Program-made: the position numbers and the translations under genes
Shown here: in pieces, positions 9,555 to 20,429 of the stretch
Layout of the letters: every line of letters begins with the position of its first letter
How positions within the stretch are numbered: the first letter of the stretch is position 1
Source of the DNA: Uloborus plumipes
Taxonomy: Eukaryota > Arthropoda > Arachnida > Araneae > Uloboridae
Length of the DNA: 64,000 nt
Direction of reading: 5' to 3'
Assembly (NCBI GenBank): GCA_038373865.1
Contig: JAXGGA010004439.1
Coordinates: 24,471-88,470 of the forward strand
Notes under the pieces: generated by a model
What the model was told of the DNA's origin: nothing
The model's database searches: none
What the model saw: the letters and a program-made list of their open reading frames with translations, nothing else

Positions 9555-11284
9555 CAGAAGTGCAGACCTCACAATAAAGACGGAAACGAAAGCTATTCGC
9601 GAGAAATCAGCAGGAGGAAGACATTTACGGGCTATTTCATGGACGTAAATTCTTTGTTGAAGTTAGTAGTGCATCTGTGATGTGAATGGTTAATAACGAA
9701 CTAATAAAACTAATAAAGGATTTCTGCTAGCAATGTCTTTACAGGATTTCAAATAAGGATAAAATAACGCAATGAGGAACATTTCAAAAGTGGACAAGAA
9801 ATATTTATGGGTTAATAGCAGTTATTCACGGAGACAATGTATGCATTAAAATCAGTGGCAAATCTAAGATTTTGTTCCAGGGAGATGGGGGGGGGCGGAA
9901 GGGTGCTGAGGGATCGTTAAATTTTTCAACCACTTTGGTGTCTCTTTTCATTGCAGTGAACAAAGGCATTTTACCTTTCTCTGTTACAAATTTTCAAAAA
10001 AGCCGTGTTCCTGTTTCAACAGTATTTCATTCCGTCTAATTGAGCAGCAAGTATATAGAAAAAGTTTGGCATACCCATGAAATTTCGTTTTTGTGACTGC
10101 TAAAATGGTATTTACAGAGCTGCCAACTTCTTGTTTTTTCTTTGTCATTACTTTTCGTAATAAAATTCTGGCTAGCATGAAACAATTGACAATCGTCGAA
10201 AACTCTCACATGCAGTGTCTATGTGATAGCGGGGAACTTATAGAGCACACTACTATAAATGATACTGACCTAACCGTACTAAGTTCACTGTGTGTACAAT
10301 ATTAAATGAGAGTCCCTTGTACTTTTATTGCACAAGAAAGTTATTGAGTGCAAAGAGTTTCTTAAGTTCAGCACCTCAGAGCACATGGGAATGATGCACG
10401 GATCGTAGTCCTTCCTTAAAAATCATAAAGCTGGTAGCTTGGTTGATTTGATTAAAAATAAAAGCAAACTGAGCTTCAGTAGAATATGTTTCAAATTGCG
10501 TATCCTTTATGTACACATTGAAAGTCTGAAACGGGACATGGGTGCCATTGCCAAGTAGTAAGTACAACGCTTTCAACAGGACATGTAAAAATTTTAACAA
10601 CGTTACCGAGAAACTTACACACATGTGGGATTGTGGGGAATACATTAAACGCATGTTAGGGGACTACATTTCGGGACTTATTTTTGAAAACAAAAAGATA
10701 TACACTCCTAAAATTACATTTCTGGGTCTTTTGGTCTTTAATTTGTATAACTGTGGTTGAAACAGTACCATTTATTACAACTACTCAGAACAACAGTAGG
10801 ATATCTTACTACAGTTTCTGGGCTTAGATCTCTTACTTTTGTTCTAAGGCGACGATATTCTTCTTTCTTTTTAAATAAGGGAAGACTCGAAAATTTAAGC
10901 GTTGCTCTTAAATTTCAACTTATCATTGTCCTCACCACAAAAGCTAAGCTTTTTTCTAGCAGGTAAATTAACCTTTTTTATGTTTTTAGGAAGCAACTCA
11001 AAATTTTGATTTAAGTTTGGTGTTAGGAGCAGCTGCCCTCAATATGATTAAAATCACTAATTAATCAGTGGATCAGATTCAGCATTGATTAAAGGCACCA
11101 ATCAATTAAAATTTTAAATACGCATTAATCAACAATAAATTACTTTGCTTCCAACTTCATTTCTTATAAAACGCTATGCTTTTAACCACACTAGTAAGCT
11201 TGACGAATGTTTTAATAAGCATTTTCTAATGAGATGATTTATTTACGCGTTAAAAAACTTAAAATAGTAAATGCTACGACTTAC
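9555..11284. other. no gene or element established
   Basis: Unique-looking sequence with several open frames of 60-90 codons on both strands between 10090 and 10970. None has a recognisable domain, and overlapping frames on opposite strands make choice impossible. No terminal repeats were seen. Confidence 0.4.
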
Positions 11285-11408
11285 CCAAATTTTTTGCAGC
11301 AGGCCCGTAAGCCCGCAAGCCAACAGTAAGAGACACGATGATGTACAGTAATCCTAATAGAAGACATCGCTTTGAAATGGTCCGTGCGCTATGATAGCCA
11401 ACATGAAA
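11285..11408 (-). CDS. candidate internal exon encoding a membrane segment
   Basis: On the minus strand a 124 bp open segment follows a pyrimidine-rich acceptor (TCTTTTCCCCCC... then CTTCAG) and ends at a consensus donor (TTTGG|GTAAGT). The same frame has a stop 18 bases before the acceptor and another just after the donor, so the open region coincides with the splice sites. It encodes 41 residues. A basic cytoplasm-like stretch (ARTISKR) is followed by the hydrophobic segment RCLLLGLLYIIVSLTVGL and then RAYGPAAKN. G+C is clearly above the surroundings. The pattern SK..L...LY..VSL..G..AYG is reminiscent of the first membrane helix of the tetraspanin 13/31 group, but this is a guess. No neighbouring exon was identified. 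An alternative acceptor (GCTGAG) would start it at 11419. Confidence 0.4.
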
Positions 11409-11829
11409 CTGAAGCCGAACTCAGCAGAATGGGGGGAAAAGATAAAAAAGTTAAATCAAACTTAGTTTAGTTGTTTAGTTTACAGAAGAAAATCAAGAAA
11501 ACTAAAAGGGGCATTTCCTTTGCATGACCTTCAACACACCTTCCGAATTGGAAAAGAGAAGACAATGAATCGGGTCCAGGGATGAGTCGCGCTGGGGAAG
11601 AAAATTATAAGGCACAGTTCGGGGAATGAAATTAAAAAAGAAATAGGCGGAATCTGCGGTTTTTGAAACTCAAAAAAGGAAATTTTGCGTATCGTGAGAA
11701 AGGAAATGACAATGTTTGAAGGAACCGCTTCTGAAAACGGTCGCTCGGTGTGTTTTGTTTAGAAACTTTAAAAAAAATAAACAATGGATTTGTTTATGCA
11801 AAGTCTCAGCAGTTACTGTCCAACCTTGA

Positions 11830-12150
11830 AAGGAGCGCCTGGCACTGTTGAATGATTCCATTTCAAAAAGGGGTAACAGCTTGAACAAGAAAATGCACCA
11901 TGGTAGCATTTCTGCCTAGTGCGATATTATTTTATTTTTCTAGAACTGATAAGGAAGGGGAATAAATAAAAAAGGTAAAAAAGAAAACATCGATGTAAGC
12001 CAACACGTCAAATAAAGGAACCTAACGAAAATAAAAAAACAAAGCAAAATCTTCTCCCATTAGTTATTTGCCTTATTACCATCACTCCTATTTTGACAAA
12101 ATCAGTAGAGACCTTAGGCATGCGCAGATGCTGCCGAGGTCGCCGGAAAA
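11830..12150. repeat. dispersed repeat family, diverged copy 3 of 3
   Basis: The start (CGCCTGGCACTGTTGAATGA, CCATTTCAAAAAGGGG) matches 22739-22775. The end (CACTCCTATTTTGACAAAAT, GAGACCTTAGGCATGCGCAG) matches the ends of the copies at 4330 and 22745. The middle is poorly conserved. Confidence 0.5.
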
Positions 12151-12249
12151 AATATCAAACTGTATCAGTTGCACTTTATAGATGTTCTCACCATAAACAG
12201 GAGTGTACACCCCCCGATGAAAGCTCCCCAAAACATGTTAGAGCAAACC

Positions 12250-12410
12250 CAGGCCCGTCATTTAAGGGGGCAGGGGGGGTCAGTTGCCCCCCCCCCCGAC
12301 TTTGGGAAATCAGTGTATTAATTGGCATATAAGTGGGCGTGTTTTGGTAAATTTTACATTGTGTATGCACCTTTGCCCCCCCCCTGGAAAATTTCGAAAT
12401 GACGTCCCTG
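12250..12410. mobile_element. 160 bp hAT MITE family, copy with perfect 8 bp TSD
   Basis: AGCAAACC is present at 12242-12249 and 12411-12418. The element begins CAGGCCCGTCATTT and ends AAATGACGTCCCTG. This is the reference copy of the family and fixes its length at 161 bp. An 11-base C run and a CCCCCCCC run lie inside. Non-coding. Confidence 0.9.
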
Positions 12411-12599
12411 AGCAAACCCCTTGCACGTAGCGGAGCACCATATCTGGGGTACCCAGTACCCCCCCCCCCCACTGAAGAGTAACGATGTACATGCAAAGAC
12501 CCCCCCTCCCAACGCGAAATGAGAGCGCCCTAGAAAGACAAAATAAGCCTTGAAGCACCTTCTAAAAGTTTTAGTGGCGCAGTGTGATCCATTAATTTA

Positions 12600-13380
12600 C
12601 TGGAGGAGGGCACACATGGAAAAATTAGTAAACGCCATAATGCGAAAAATATGTAGTTAAGCAATTATTTATTTATTTATGAAACAGTTTTCTCTTGAAA
12701 CCATGTCAGATTAGTCAGTACGTGTTTTGCACTAAATATATTTTATTAATTTATATTTATTTAAGACTGCCAATACGAACTATTTTGTACACAAAATATT
12801 CACCACAGACTATGTGACATACATAACAGACAAGTTTGTAATAAAAAATTTCAGAGATGCAATTTCATTTATTTTTGTTTATAATTAAGTAAGTTATTGG
12901 TATTTAGCACCAACATATTCATTTTTCTGATTTTTTTACACTCAAAATATCATCACATTAACCACAAAAGAATAGATAAAGTGTATAGAACGCCCCGAAA
13001 TGTGTTTTAAAAATGGAGGATAATTTTGAAGAGAGAGAGGGGAGAGTCACACTAGCAGTTCTAAATCTAAGAGAGAAAAAAAAACAACTACAACAAAACT
13101 GTATCAAGAAATTCAGGGGGCATAATCATTAAAATGTTAAAAAGTGAAAAAAGAAGAAACTAAAATATCCTTACATTCACCTCAGCGCAAAAATTTTACA
13201 AAGTTTTGCATAGAGGCAACAAACAATAATTTAAGGGAGAAATAGATATCAAATCAATCCTCTTGGAAAATACAAAAAACATACATAAGCTCTGACTTGA
13301 GAACCTCCGTCTTTTTGAAGTCGGTTAAAAAATGAGGGCATATTTTTCTTCCCACAAAATTGAAAAAAAATAATAAAAGT
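12600..13380. other. A+T-rich spacer
   Basis: Simple A+T-rich sequence with short A runs. No open frame, terminal repeat or splice-flanked segment was noticed. Confidence 0.5.
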
Positions 13381-13429
13381 TTAGGGACGTAGCTAAGGAG
13401 GGTGAGGAAGACGTTTTTCGAGACTAATC

Positions 13430-14680
13430 CTATCCTTTTACACCACCAAAAGACAGTCTAAAATTGAGCTTTTATAACTTCCAATTTCATAAAAATTCCA
13501 GGGAGACCCGGACTCGACTATGGATTTTGAGGAGACTCGGTACGACATGTATTTGGCCCTCTCCCTTTTATATTACATAGTGAAGTAATAAAATATTTTG
13601 ATACATAACAGATTAAAATTGAGGATAATTTTTTTCATGAATTTATAATTAGAATTTTGCTATGTAAGACGTGAAATTACTCTTTTTTTTCCTTCAAAAC
13701 TTCAGTGACAGATTTTAAGCTCTTCAAAATTTTTTGTCATGGGACAGTGCCCTATGTGCTCATGCCACGACTAGAATTTGAGGAAGAGACTCCCTGAAAT
13801 CGTATCCCCTGACATCATCAAAGATGGTCTAAAATTGCTATCAAAAACATCAGGTTCGAAAATTTTCCACGCGAATGGCCAACAATTTTAGGACTTCATT
13901 TCGAAATATTTGACAGGGAATGTCCTCGTGCCCTTCCAATTAACATTTTGAAGAAGGTTTAAAACTGTTTTTTTAACTGTAGTATTGAAACATTTCCGGA
14001 GATAGTCCCCGAACCCCACCCCTTGTCCTTCGCCAATAGATGGGTTATCAGAGCATATGCAACAACTTTAATTGCGACAATTTTTCAAGGAAGACCCCCA
14101 AACCCCCACCCCCACATCATTATAGATTGCTTAAGGAAAAGTGGCTGAACCGCGTCTTACTGCTTATGTTATCTAAGATAGTTTTTAAGTCTTCCATATC
14201 GAAATATTTCTTAGCATAATGGCCAAATCTCATACCTGCCTCTATTGTCAAATAGATATCCTATAATTGTTTGTTGATGTTAATTTTAAAAAATCTCCAG
14301 TCTGGAGTTCTCGATTGCCCCCCCCCCCTAGCTTCAGAACAATTCATTTAAAACTGCGTTTTTAGGACCTCAATTTAGGAAAATTTCCAGGAGACTAACT
14401 CTTCAACATCATTAAAAATCGTAAAGAATTTCGTTTTAAAGATTTCAACTACTATACGAAAGGAGAAGGGTCGAGTCCCCGAATCCATACCACATTCTAA
14501 CGTCAACAAAAATGACCTTCAATCGTATTTAAGACTTCAATTTAGAAATAAAAAAAATCTGTTGCAGCTCCCCCGAATCTCATTCTTTCTGACATCATCG
14601 AAGCAAAATAAAAGATATTCTTCCCTCATTTTGACCAACGGGGAGGGATACGCGCAACTTTCTCTCGTTTACAGACGCAG
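13430..14680. repeat. divergent tandem array, units of about 100 bp
   Basis: A core of the type (A/G)ACTTCAATTT-CGAAAA-TTTCC(A/C)-GGGAGAC.CCCGAACCC, followed by ACATCAT and a CTAAAATTG stretch, recurs about every 85-120 bases. Examples of the core lie near 13478, 13890, 13983, 14062, 14190, 14366 and 14532. The units are strongly diverged, so the array is old. It carries no open frame. Whether it is a satellite or the interior of a larger element cannot be told here. Confidence 0.6.
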
Positions 14681-14764
14681 TGTCGCAGTCAGTGTTTTGA
14701 GGTAAACCCCCTTCCTCCAACCCAAAGTTTTAGCACATATTGCCAATCCTTATACTACGGTAGT

Positions 14765-15220
14765 TCATGTACATGAAGGGTAGTTATGGCCGAAAACGCC
14801 AGCAGGAGCTACCTTCTGGCTGAGCTGCTGTTTGGATGTTGTTAAGACAGTTTTACACCAATTGTGAAAGGTCAGATTGTTATTAATTTTTTTTTCTTTT
14901 TCAGTTGTAATAAAAGTTGTTAGAGGATTTTCTAACTGAAACAGAAAGACTAGCGTTAAAATTAAAAGCATCAAAATATTCAAAGATCCATTATGACGGA
15001 AGCAATTCATTTTATGCCATAGCTGTGAAAGCTTTGTAAAAGTTTAAGAAAAATTTTCAAATATTTTCACTCCCTTACACGCGATTCTTTCCTACGATTT
15101 GATTTAAACAGTGAAGTACAAGAATTTTTACCACGTTTCCAACTGTGATTCATGTAGTTCAACATAAAAATTACAGCTACGAGTTCGCTTCCTTCGCAGA
15201 CTCAATATTATTTTATGAAT
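14765..15220. other. spacer, no gene recognised
   Basis: An 81-codon minus-strand frame (14765-15010) has no recognisable feature and no splice context. Considered non-coding. Confidence 0.4.
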
Positions 15221-15223
15221 ATA

Positions 15224-15812
15224 CAGTAGGGAACCAATTATCCGGGATGTTTGGGACCACAGCTATCCCGGATAACTGAATTTCCCGGTTTTTTGGATCG
15301 CTACTAAGCGATATTTGCCGATTGTTTATAAAACCCTAGTTACTATAACAAATAGTAATGCATCTTAAAATCTGAAGAGAAAACAATCCAGAAGTGTAGC
15401 AAATGCACCCACAGCTCGATCATAGCATCCTAAGACTGCAGTTTCGCCCTATTCCTAACTGAGGAGCCCATAATAAGGGCGAAACTGCAGTCTTAGGATG
15501 CTATGATCGAGCTGTGGGTGCATTTGCTACAGTTCTGCCTCAGCCCTGGCTTACGGGCGGTAACTCATTGCACAATCCAGAAGTGTTCATAGATATTACA
15601 ATATTAAAAATTTCTGAGCTATATGCCACTTATATGGTATTTATGAAGAAACATTTCATATTCATTTAGGTATTTCAAAAGAAAAACAAAAAACAAAAAA
15701 AAAGCTCTTCGTTTTTTAGAAATTGCCGAAAATGCGGCGGAAAAATCGACAAAATGTTGCCGGTTTTCTGGTTTCCCGGTATTTTGGTTCCCGGATAAAA
15801 GGTTCTGTACTG
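15224..15812. mobile_element. pogo/Tigger-type MITE with TA TSD (589 bp with insert)
   Basis: The left end CAGTAGGGAACCAATTATCC and the right end, reversed, CAGTACAGAACCTTTTATCC form an inverted repeat that continues into CCCGG-rich motifs (TTTCCCGGTTTT at the left, TTTCCCGGTATT at the right). TA flanks both ends (15222-15223 and 15813-15814). The termini are typical of Tigger-like elements. It is interrupted by the insertion at 15398-15571, so the original was about 400 bp. Confidence 0.85.
15398..15571. mobile_element. SINE-like palindromic insertion with 15 bp TSD
   Basis: ACAATCCAGAAGTGT occurs at 15383-15397 and again at 15572-15586. The inserted 174 bp consist of two perfectly complementary 53 bp arms (15398-15450 and 15476-15528) around a 25 bp loop, then a 43 bp tail ending GGCTTACGGGCGGTAACTCA. 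The tail and the CTGCAGTTTCG core match the families at 19681-20425 and 59977-60342. A variable 13-15 bp TSD indicates target-primed reverse transcription rather than a DNA transposase. The perfect arms indicate a young insertion. Confidence 0.85.
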
Positions 15813-16077
15813 TATTCATATTTGGCTACTTTAAATTGGCAATAGGGGGGAGGGTTAAAAGTTTCTCCGTAGAATATTTTCATCTAACAGTTGACAACGA
15901 TCACGCTAGATTGAATAGTATATTTCTATTTTTTGTCGTCCGAACGAGCTAGGCTCGACATTTTTAGAACCCTGTATATGTATACTAATAAAATATCAGA
16001 AAAGCATCTGGAAAAAGGCAAAAAGAAATCAAAAACAATATGCGCCTCAAAATATCAATGACCTGAGCGTACTTAAT

Positions 16078-16250
16078 TGATTTTATGAATTTCGAAGCGC
16101 AGCGTGAATTCCGTATTGTTTTATCTACCATGAATCAAATTAAAAACAAAATTTCACTGATTCACCTCAGTTTTTTCAAACTTCGAAGCGAAGCTGGAGC
16201 TAGATTTCATTCGTAGTCTATCCTGAACGAAATTAAAAACAAAATTTCAC
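16078..16250. repeat. two-copy tandem repeat, period about 91 bp
   Basis: Two units end in the identical string AAATTAAAAACAAAATTTCA (near 16138-16157 and 16229-16248). They share CTTCGAAGCGAAGC-type motifs before it. Confidence 0.7.
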
Positions 16251-17453
16251 CGTGCCAGACAATGTGCTTTTATCAAAGTTAAAGAACGTTAAACCGATGA
16301 ATCATGAAAGTGACCCCAAGACAATCAGCCCGCAACAACATGTGAGAAAGCAACAACAGAAAAAGCACATAAATAAGAAAAAAAGCAGATCTAGGAACAC
16401 TGACCGGAAATTTTGTTTGAACCCATTGGAATAGGAAGTGCACTTCAGCCAAAGGAACGAGAAGCGATCCATGCACATTGAAGCAAGAATCCCACCTGTG
16501 TAGAACAAGACAACGAGGAGCAGTCAAAAGTGGTTTATGTGAGCATTTGGAGAAATTCTTATCAGGGAGACGGGATTGTTTGTTTTGTAAGTGGCTTTTT
16601 AGAAGACGAGACTCTTAAAAGTTATCATCCGCTAACTTTTATTTACGTAGGGTATGCATTAGATAATGTTGCATTTGGAGAATATTAATCACGCCGTATT
16701 ATCTTATCGGACCACATGGATTATTCCCAAGCAACAACATGGGAAAGTTTCGTTTAGGATTGTTTGATACTGTCGTGCTTGTGTGAGTTGGGACGACAAC
16801 GTTAGGTTGTTTCACGCCTATCGCTCAGATTAGTCCATTTTTCTGGAGGGGATCCAACACCGAATCCATTATTAAAGAGAATAAGTTACATCCAGTCTCA
16901 AATTTACGTCGCTCGCCGAGCTGCGCAACTTAGGCAGGAAGATAAGGTACTTTAGCAAAGTGCCTCTTTTAACTTCAGGGTTTGTAATCGCCACTTCAAA
17001 CGTATCAGAAAAAGGGAACGACTACTGCAATTTTAATTTTAGAAATATTTTTTGGAAGAGAATTTAAGTTTATAATACTTACACAACTAGTTGCATCTGT
17101 GTGTTTGCATGGCCCTCCCAAGTAAACAATTTGTGAGACCTTTGCCAAATTTGGCACAGAAGTCCTTTGATTTTTTATTCTCAAAAATTCGCATAGGGGT
17201 AGGGGGGGGCTTAGAAAAATCCAATTTACCTTGGATCTTTGTAAAATTTGACACACAGATCCTTTGATGGTCAAGAATTTATGTAAGTGGATTTTCGCCA
17301 GAAAATCCACGAAATGAAATGTTACGCTATTAATAACAATTTCTGATTTTTTTGGGATTAGAATAAGAAAAACCCAAAGCGGTTTTAATTTAAATGTTAA
17401 GTCATAAAATTGTACACCATTTTCGTTTCTTTTATTTCAGGAAAATTGTTTAA
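16251..17453. other. no gene or element established
   Basis: Mixed sequence with several 60-100 codon frames, none recognisable. A slightly G+C-rich patch near 16720-16980 has no open frame. Confidence 0.4.
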
Positions 17454-17687
17454 CCCTTTCTTGATAACATTTTTTTTACCTAAGGAAACAATTTTTTCCT
17501 TCCAAATCTCAATCAAGGGAGACCATAGGAAGCACACCTGCCTATTTTTTAAAAACTTACTGCTGCCGGAAGATACGAATGGTGCCAAAAACGTTACAAT
17601 ACTCTATTGTGGAATAACTCACTTAGCAAATGAGGCAAAATGACTCTGAAGGTATGTGCCGAATTCGGCACACCTGACGTTAAAGGG
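17454..17687. mobile_element. piggyBac-type MITE with TTAA TSD (234 bp)
   Basis: TTAA flanks both sides (17450-17453 and 17688-17691). The element begins CCCTTT and ends AAAGGG. CCCTTT-like ends next to TTAA are typical of the piggyBac superfamily. Near the right end is a perfect 18 bp palindrome (TGTGCCGAATTCGGCACA, 17655-17672). A plus-strand frame across it is incidental. Confidence 0.65.
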
Positions 17688-18241
17688 TTAACATGCGTTA
17701 CTTAACACGACTTTTGCTTTTCGAGATTCAGTGTTATCTTGAAAGAAATAAAAAAAAAAAGAATAATAATAAAAACTTTCAAAATTATTACTTTGTAAGG
17801 GAATATTAAAATGACGAACGGCAGAAAGAACATATAAACAAACACACAAAAAAAAATCACTTTAAATGAAAATAAAGGCAGAAAATTTAGATTGATTTAA
17901 TCTAATTAGAAGCTTAAAAGATTCCCACATAATTATGCATGTATTAACATTAGTTTGCTGCCGATGATTAATGAAGATTATTTTTTTAAGGAAGTCTACG
18001 TAAAAAGTTTTAGAAATAAACAGTCGGCAGGCGCATTTTGAGATTATAATTTTCATTTTTATTTCCAGAATTTGGCGCCTCTATAAGCACCAAATTTGAT
18101 GCCTAAAATTTTGGATTGCATCAATATTTTTCTTCCCCCAAATCATTGTAAAGACAATTTGTAATTTACGTGATAAACGAAACGGAGCATTTTTTACAAT
18201 TCTAACGTTAGGAAAAGCATGTTTGTAATACATTTCCACAC

Positions 18242-18256
18242 ATTTCTTTCTTTCTT

Positions 18257-18305
<49 letters not shown>
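18242..18305. repeat. (CTTT)n followed by a 47-base T run
   Basis: A short CTTT microsatellite passes into uninterrupted T from 18259 to 18305. Such a tract could be a retroposon tail, but no element body was recognised beside it. Confidence 0.9.
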
Positions 18306-18306
<1 letters not shown>

Positions 18307-19680
18307 TAGCCTGTTACATTTTTAACTTCTTGAGAATGACACCAAAATCTTTTATTTCCACGCCTGGAGAACTTAATTCAGGCGTCATCATGACGCCTAC
18401 ATTTAAATTTCTATCGCTGATTGAGCACCGCACAAAACATTTCCTTAAAAACAGAAGATAAAAGTCTAAAGAGAAGTTTAAACTTTCAAAATAGAAACAA
18501 GATACTGTGGTCATAGAAACGGCTTTCTAACCGCACGTGACAGTGCAATAAATAAATGTAAAGAAAAAAAATCCTCTTGAATCATCCGGAATAATTCCGC
18601 CATGATAACGAAACGGATAATTCCTATTATAATCGGAAATGGTCATAGGTAGGAATTTTTTCCCAGAATAAACCTTAAAAACCGATAAAGGGCGTCACAG
18701 GCGAGAAAGCAGGGGCGAATTTTCATACGCCCTGGTACATCACACGCCCCAGTGGGCGAACAGTTCATTACCACGGGTGGTTGGCTGGCTTTGCATGTTT
18801 GGCTATTTGGGCAGCGTCGAATATCAGCTTAGATTGACATGGTCCGTGCCAAGACCAAATTTTCAAAGAGCCATTGCATAAAGAGCTGTTACGCTTAGAT
18901 ATAGGTTTGAGCAGTTATTCCCAAGATGTGTGAGATAAAAGATGGATTGCATTTTCTAGAAAATGCTCTTTGACGCTTGACGATCATTTCGTTGATTATG
19001 AAAATGTTATATGTAAAAACTAGAATTTTGGGACGCGGAAAAAACGATGTTGCATATCTTCAAACCATCGTAGATTGAAAATGCATCTTAATGCACAGAA
19101 TATTGTGCTAATATAAATGGCTCCAAAATATCGGAAGTCAATATTTGCCAATAAGTAAATGTTACAGAGTTTTATTACTAAAAGTTAAGAAAAACTTTGG
19201 AAAAAAAGTAACCAAAAAAAGCCATTAAGTACATGATTTCAGACATTAATTCGCAAAAGTTTTGATGATATTGAAAGAAATGCTACATTCATTAGACAAA
19301 AAAAAATCATATGTAAAATACCATCGAGAAGATCAGGATTTACAGAGAGGATATAGCTTTTCGAATTCGTTTTCATAATTCACTTTTCCTTCAAAATTTG
19401 TGCATCTTTTAAGTTGCTGAATTTGCATTACGATATAATCGCCAGATTACGATTTGAATTGAAGAAAGTATTCCGAAGTTAGTTAGGCTTTTGTTCGCTG
19501 TCTTTACGTACAGAAGCACACATATTTTCACAGAAAAAGAAGTTCCTTGTAACCCTAAAACATACAAGTATAATTTTCTTCTATTTTGCAAAATTTTGCA
19601 TTTATGACGTCGTTGAATTTATATTTCTGTCTACTACTATCAAAATGTCCTACCAAAAGCATAACGCAGGATTGAACAAG
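18306..19680. other. no gene or element established
   Basis: No convincing frames. A G+C-richer patch at 18680-18860 is not open in any frame over a useful length. Confidence 0.4.
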
Positions 19681-20344
19681 CCAAAATTTAGCGAATAAAA
19701 TCCCTCTTGTTGCAATTGCGAGGGTCATTTATCAGTAATTTAAATTCTTTAAACTAGAGAATTAATGCAGTGAGTAACCACCCCTAAGCAAGGGCTAAGG
19801 CAGGAGCATGCAATACACCGCCAACTCGGCTATTTCGATCCATGGACTGCAGTTTTATGCTTATTATGCACTCATCAGCATGGAATACGAAACTAGCCGA
19901 GTTGGAAGCAAAAATCCTCTTATAAAGCAAAGAGAGCAGGAAAAAAAAACTGGTAGCTAATGTGGAATTAGAACACCAGCGAGCGATCGCACTTGGTACT
20001 TGAGCTCTGCCCAAAATTTAGCTAATAAAATCCCTCTTGTTGCAATTGCGAGGGTCATTTATCAGTAATTTAAATTCTTTAAACTAGAGAATTAACGCAG
20101 TAAGTAACCGCCCCTAAGCAAGGGCTAAGGCAGGAGCATGCAATACACCGCCAACTCGGCTATTTCAATCCATGGACTGCAGTTTTGTGCTTATTATGCA
20201 CTCATCAGCATGGAATACGAAACTAGCCGAGTTGGAAGCAAAAATCCTCTTATAAAGCAAAGAGAGCCGGAAAAAAAACTGGTAGCTAGCTAATGTGGAA
20301 TTAGAACACCAGCGAGCGATCGCACTTGGTACTTGAGCTCTGCC
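19681..20344. repeat. tandem pair of a SINE-like palindromic family, about 332 bp each
   Basis: Unit 1 (19681-20010) and unit 2 (20011-20344) are nearly identical from CCAAAATTTAGC to GAGCTCTGCC. Each contains an imperfect hairpin (CCAACTCGGCTA ... TAGCCGAGTTGG) around TGCTTATTATGCACTCATCA, and CCCCTAAGCAAGGGCTAAGG. The same cores occur at 59977-60342 and in the tail at 15529-15571. Open frames over the repeat are incidental. Near-identity of the units indicates a recent duplication. Confidence 0.85.
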
Positions 20345-20347
20345 TTA

Positions 20348-20425
20348 AAATTTTCGAGTTGTACCGTACCAAGTGCGGTCACTCGCTGGTGTTCTAATTT
20401 CACATTAGCTACCAGTTTTTTTTTG
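20348..20425 (-). repeat. inverted fragment of the adjacent SINE-like repeat
   Basis: GTACCAAGTGCGGTCACTCG...CTGGTGTTCTAATTTCACAT is the reverse complement of the end of unit 2 (CTGGTAGC ... CTTGGTAC, 20279-20333). A partial inverted copy therefore abuts the tandem pair. Confidence 0.8.
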
Positions 20426-20429
20426 CAAT

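Noticed and set aside
10376..10966. Mixed frames resembling transposase fragments
   Set aside because: No terminal repeats or catalytic motifs. Frames on both strands look equally plausible.
12093..12558. Several 79-102 codon frames
   Set aside because: They are caused by C/G runs in the 161 bp hAT MITE and its flank.
19784..20014. 76-codon minus-strand frame
   Set aside because: It lies wholly in the SINE-like repeat and simply translates it.
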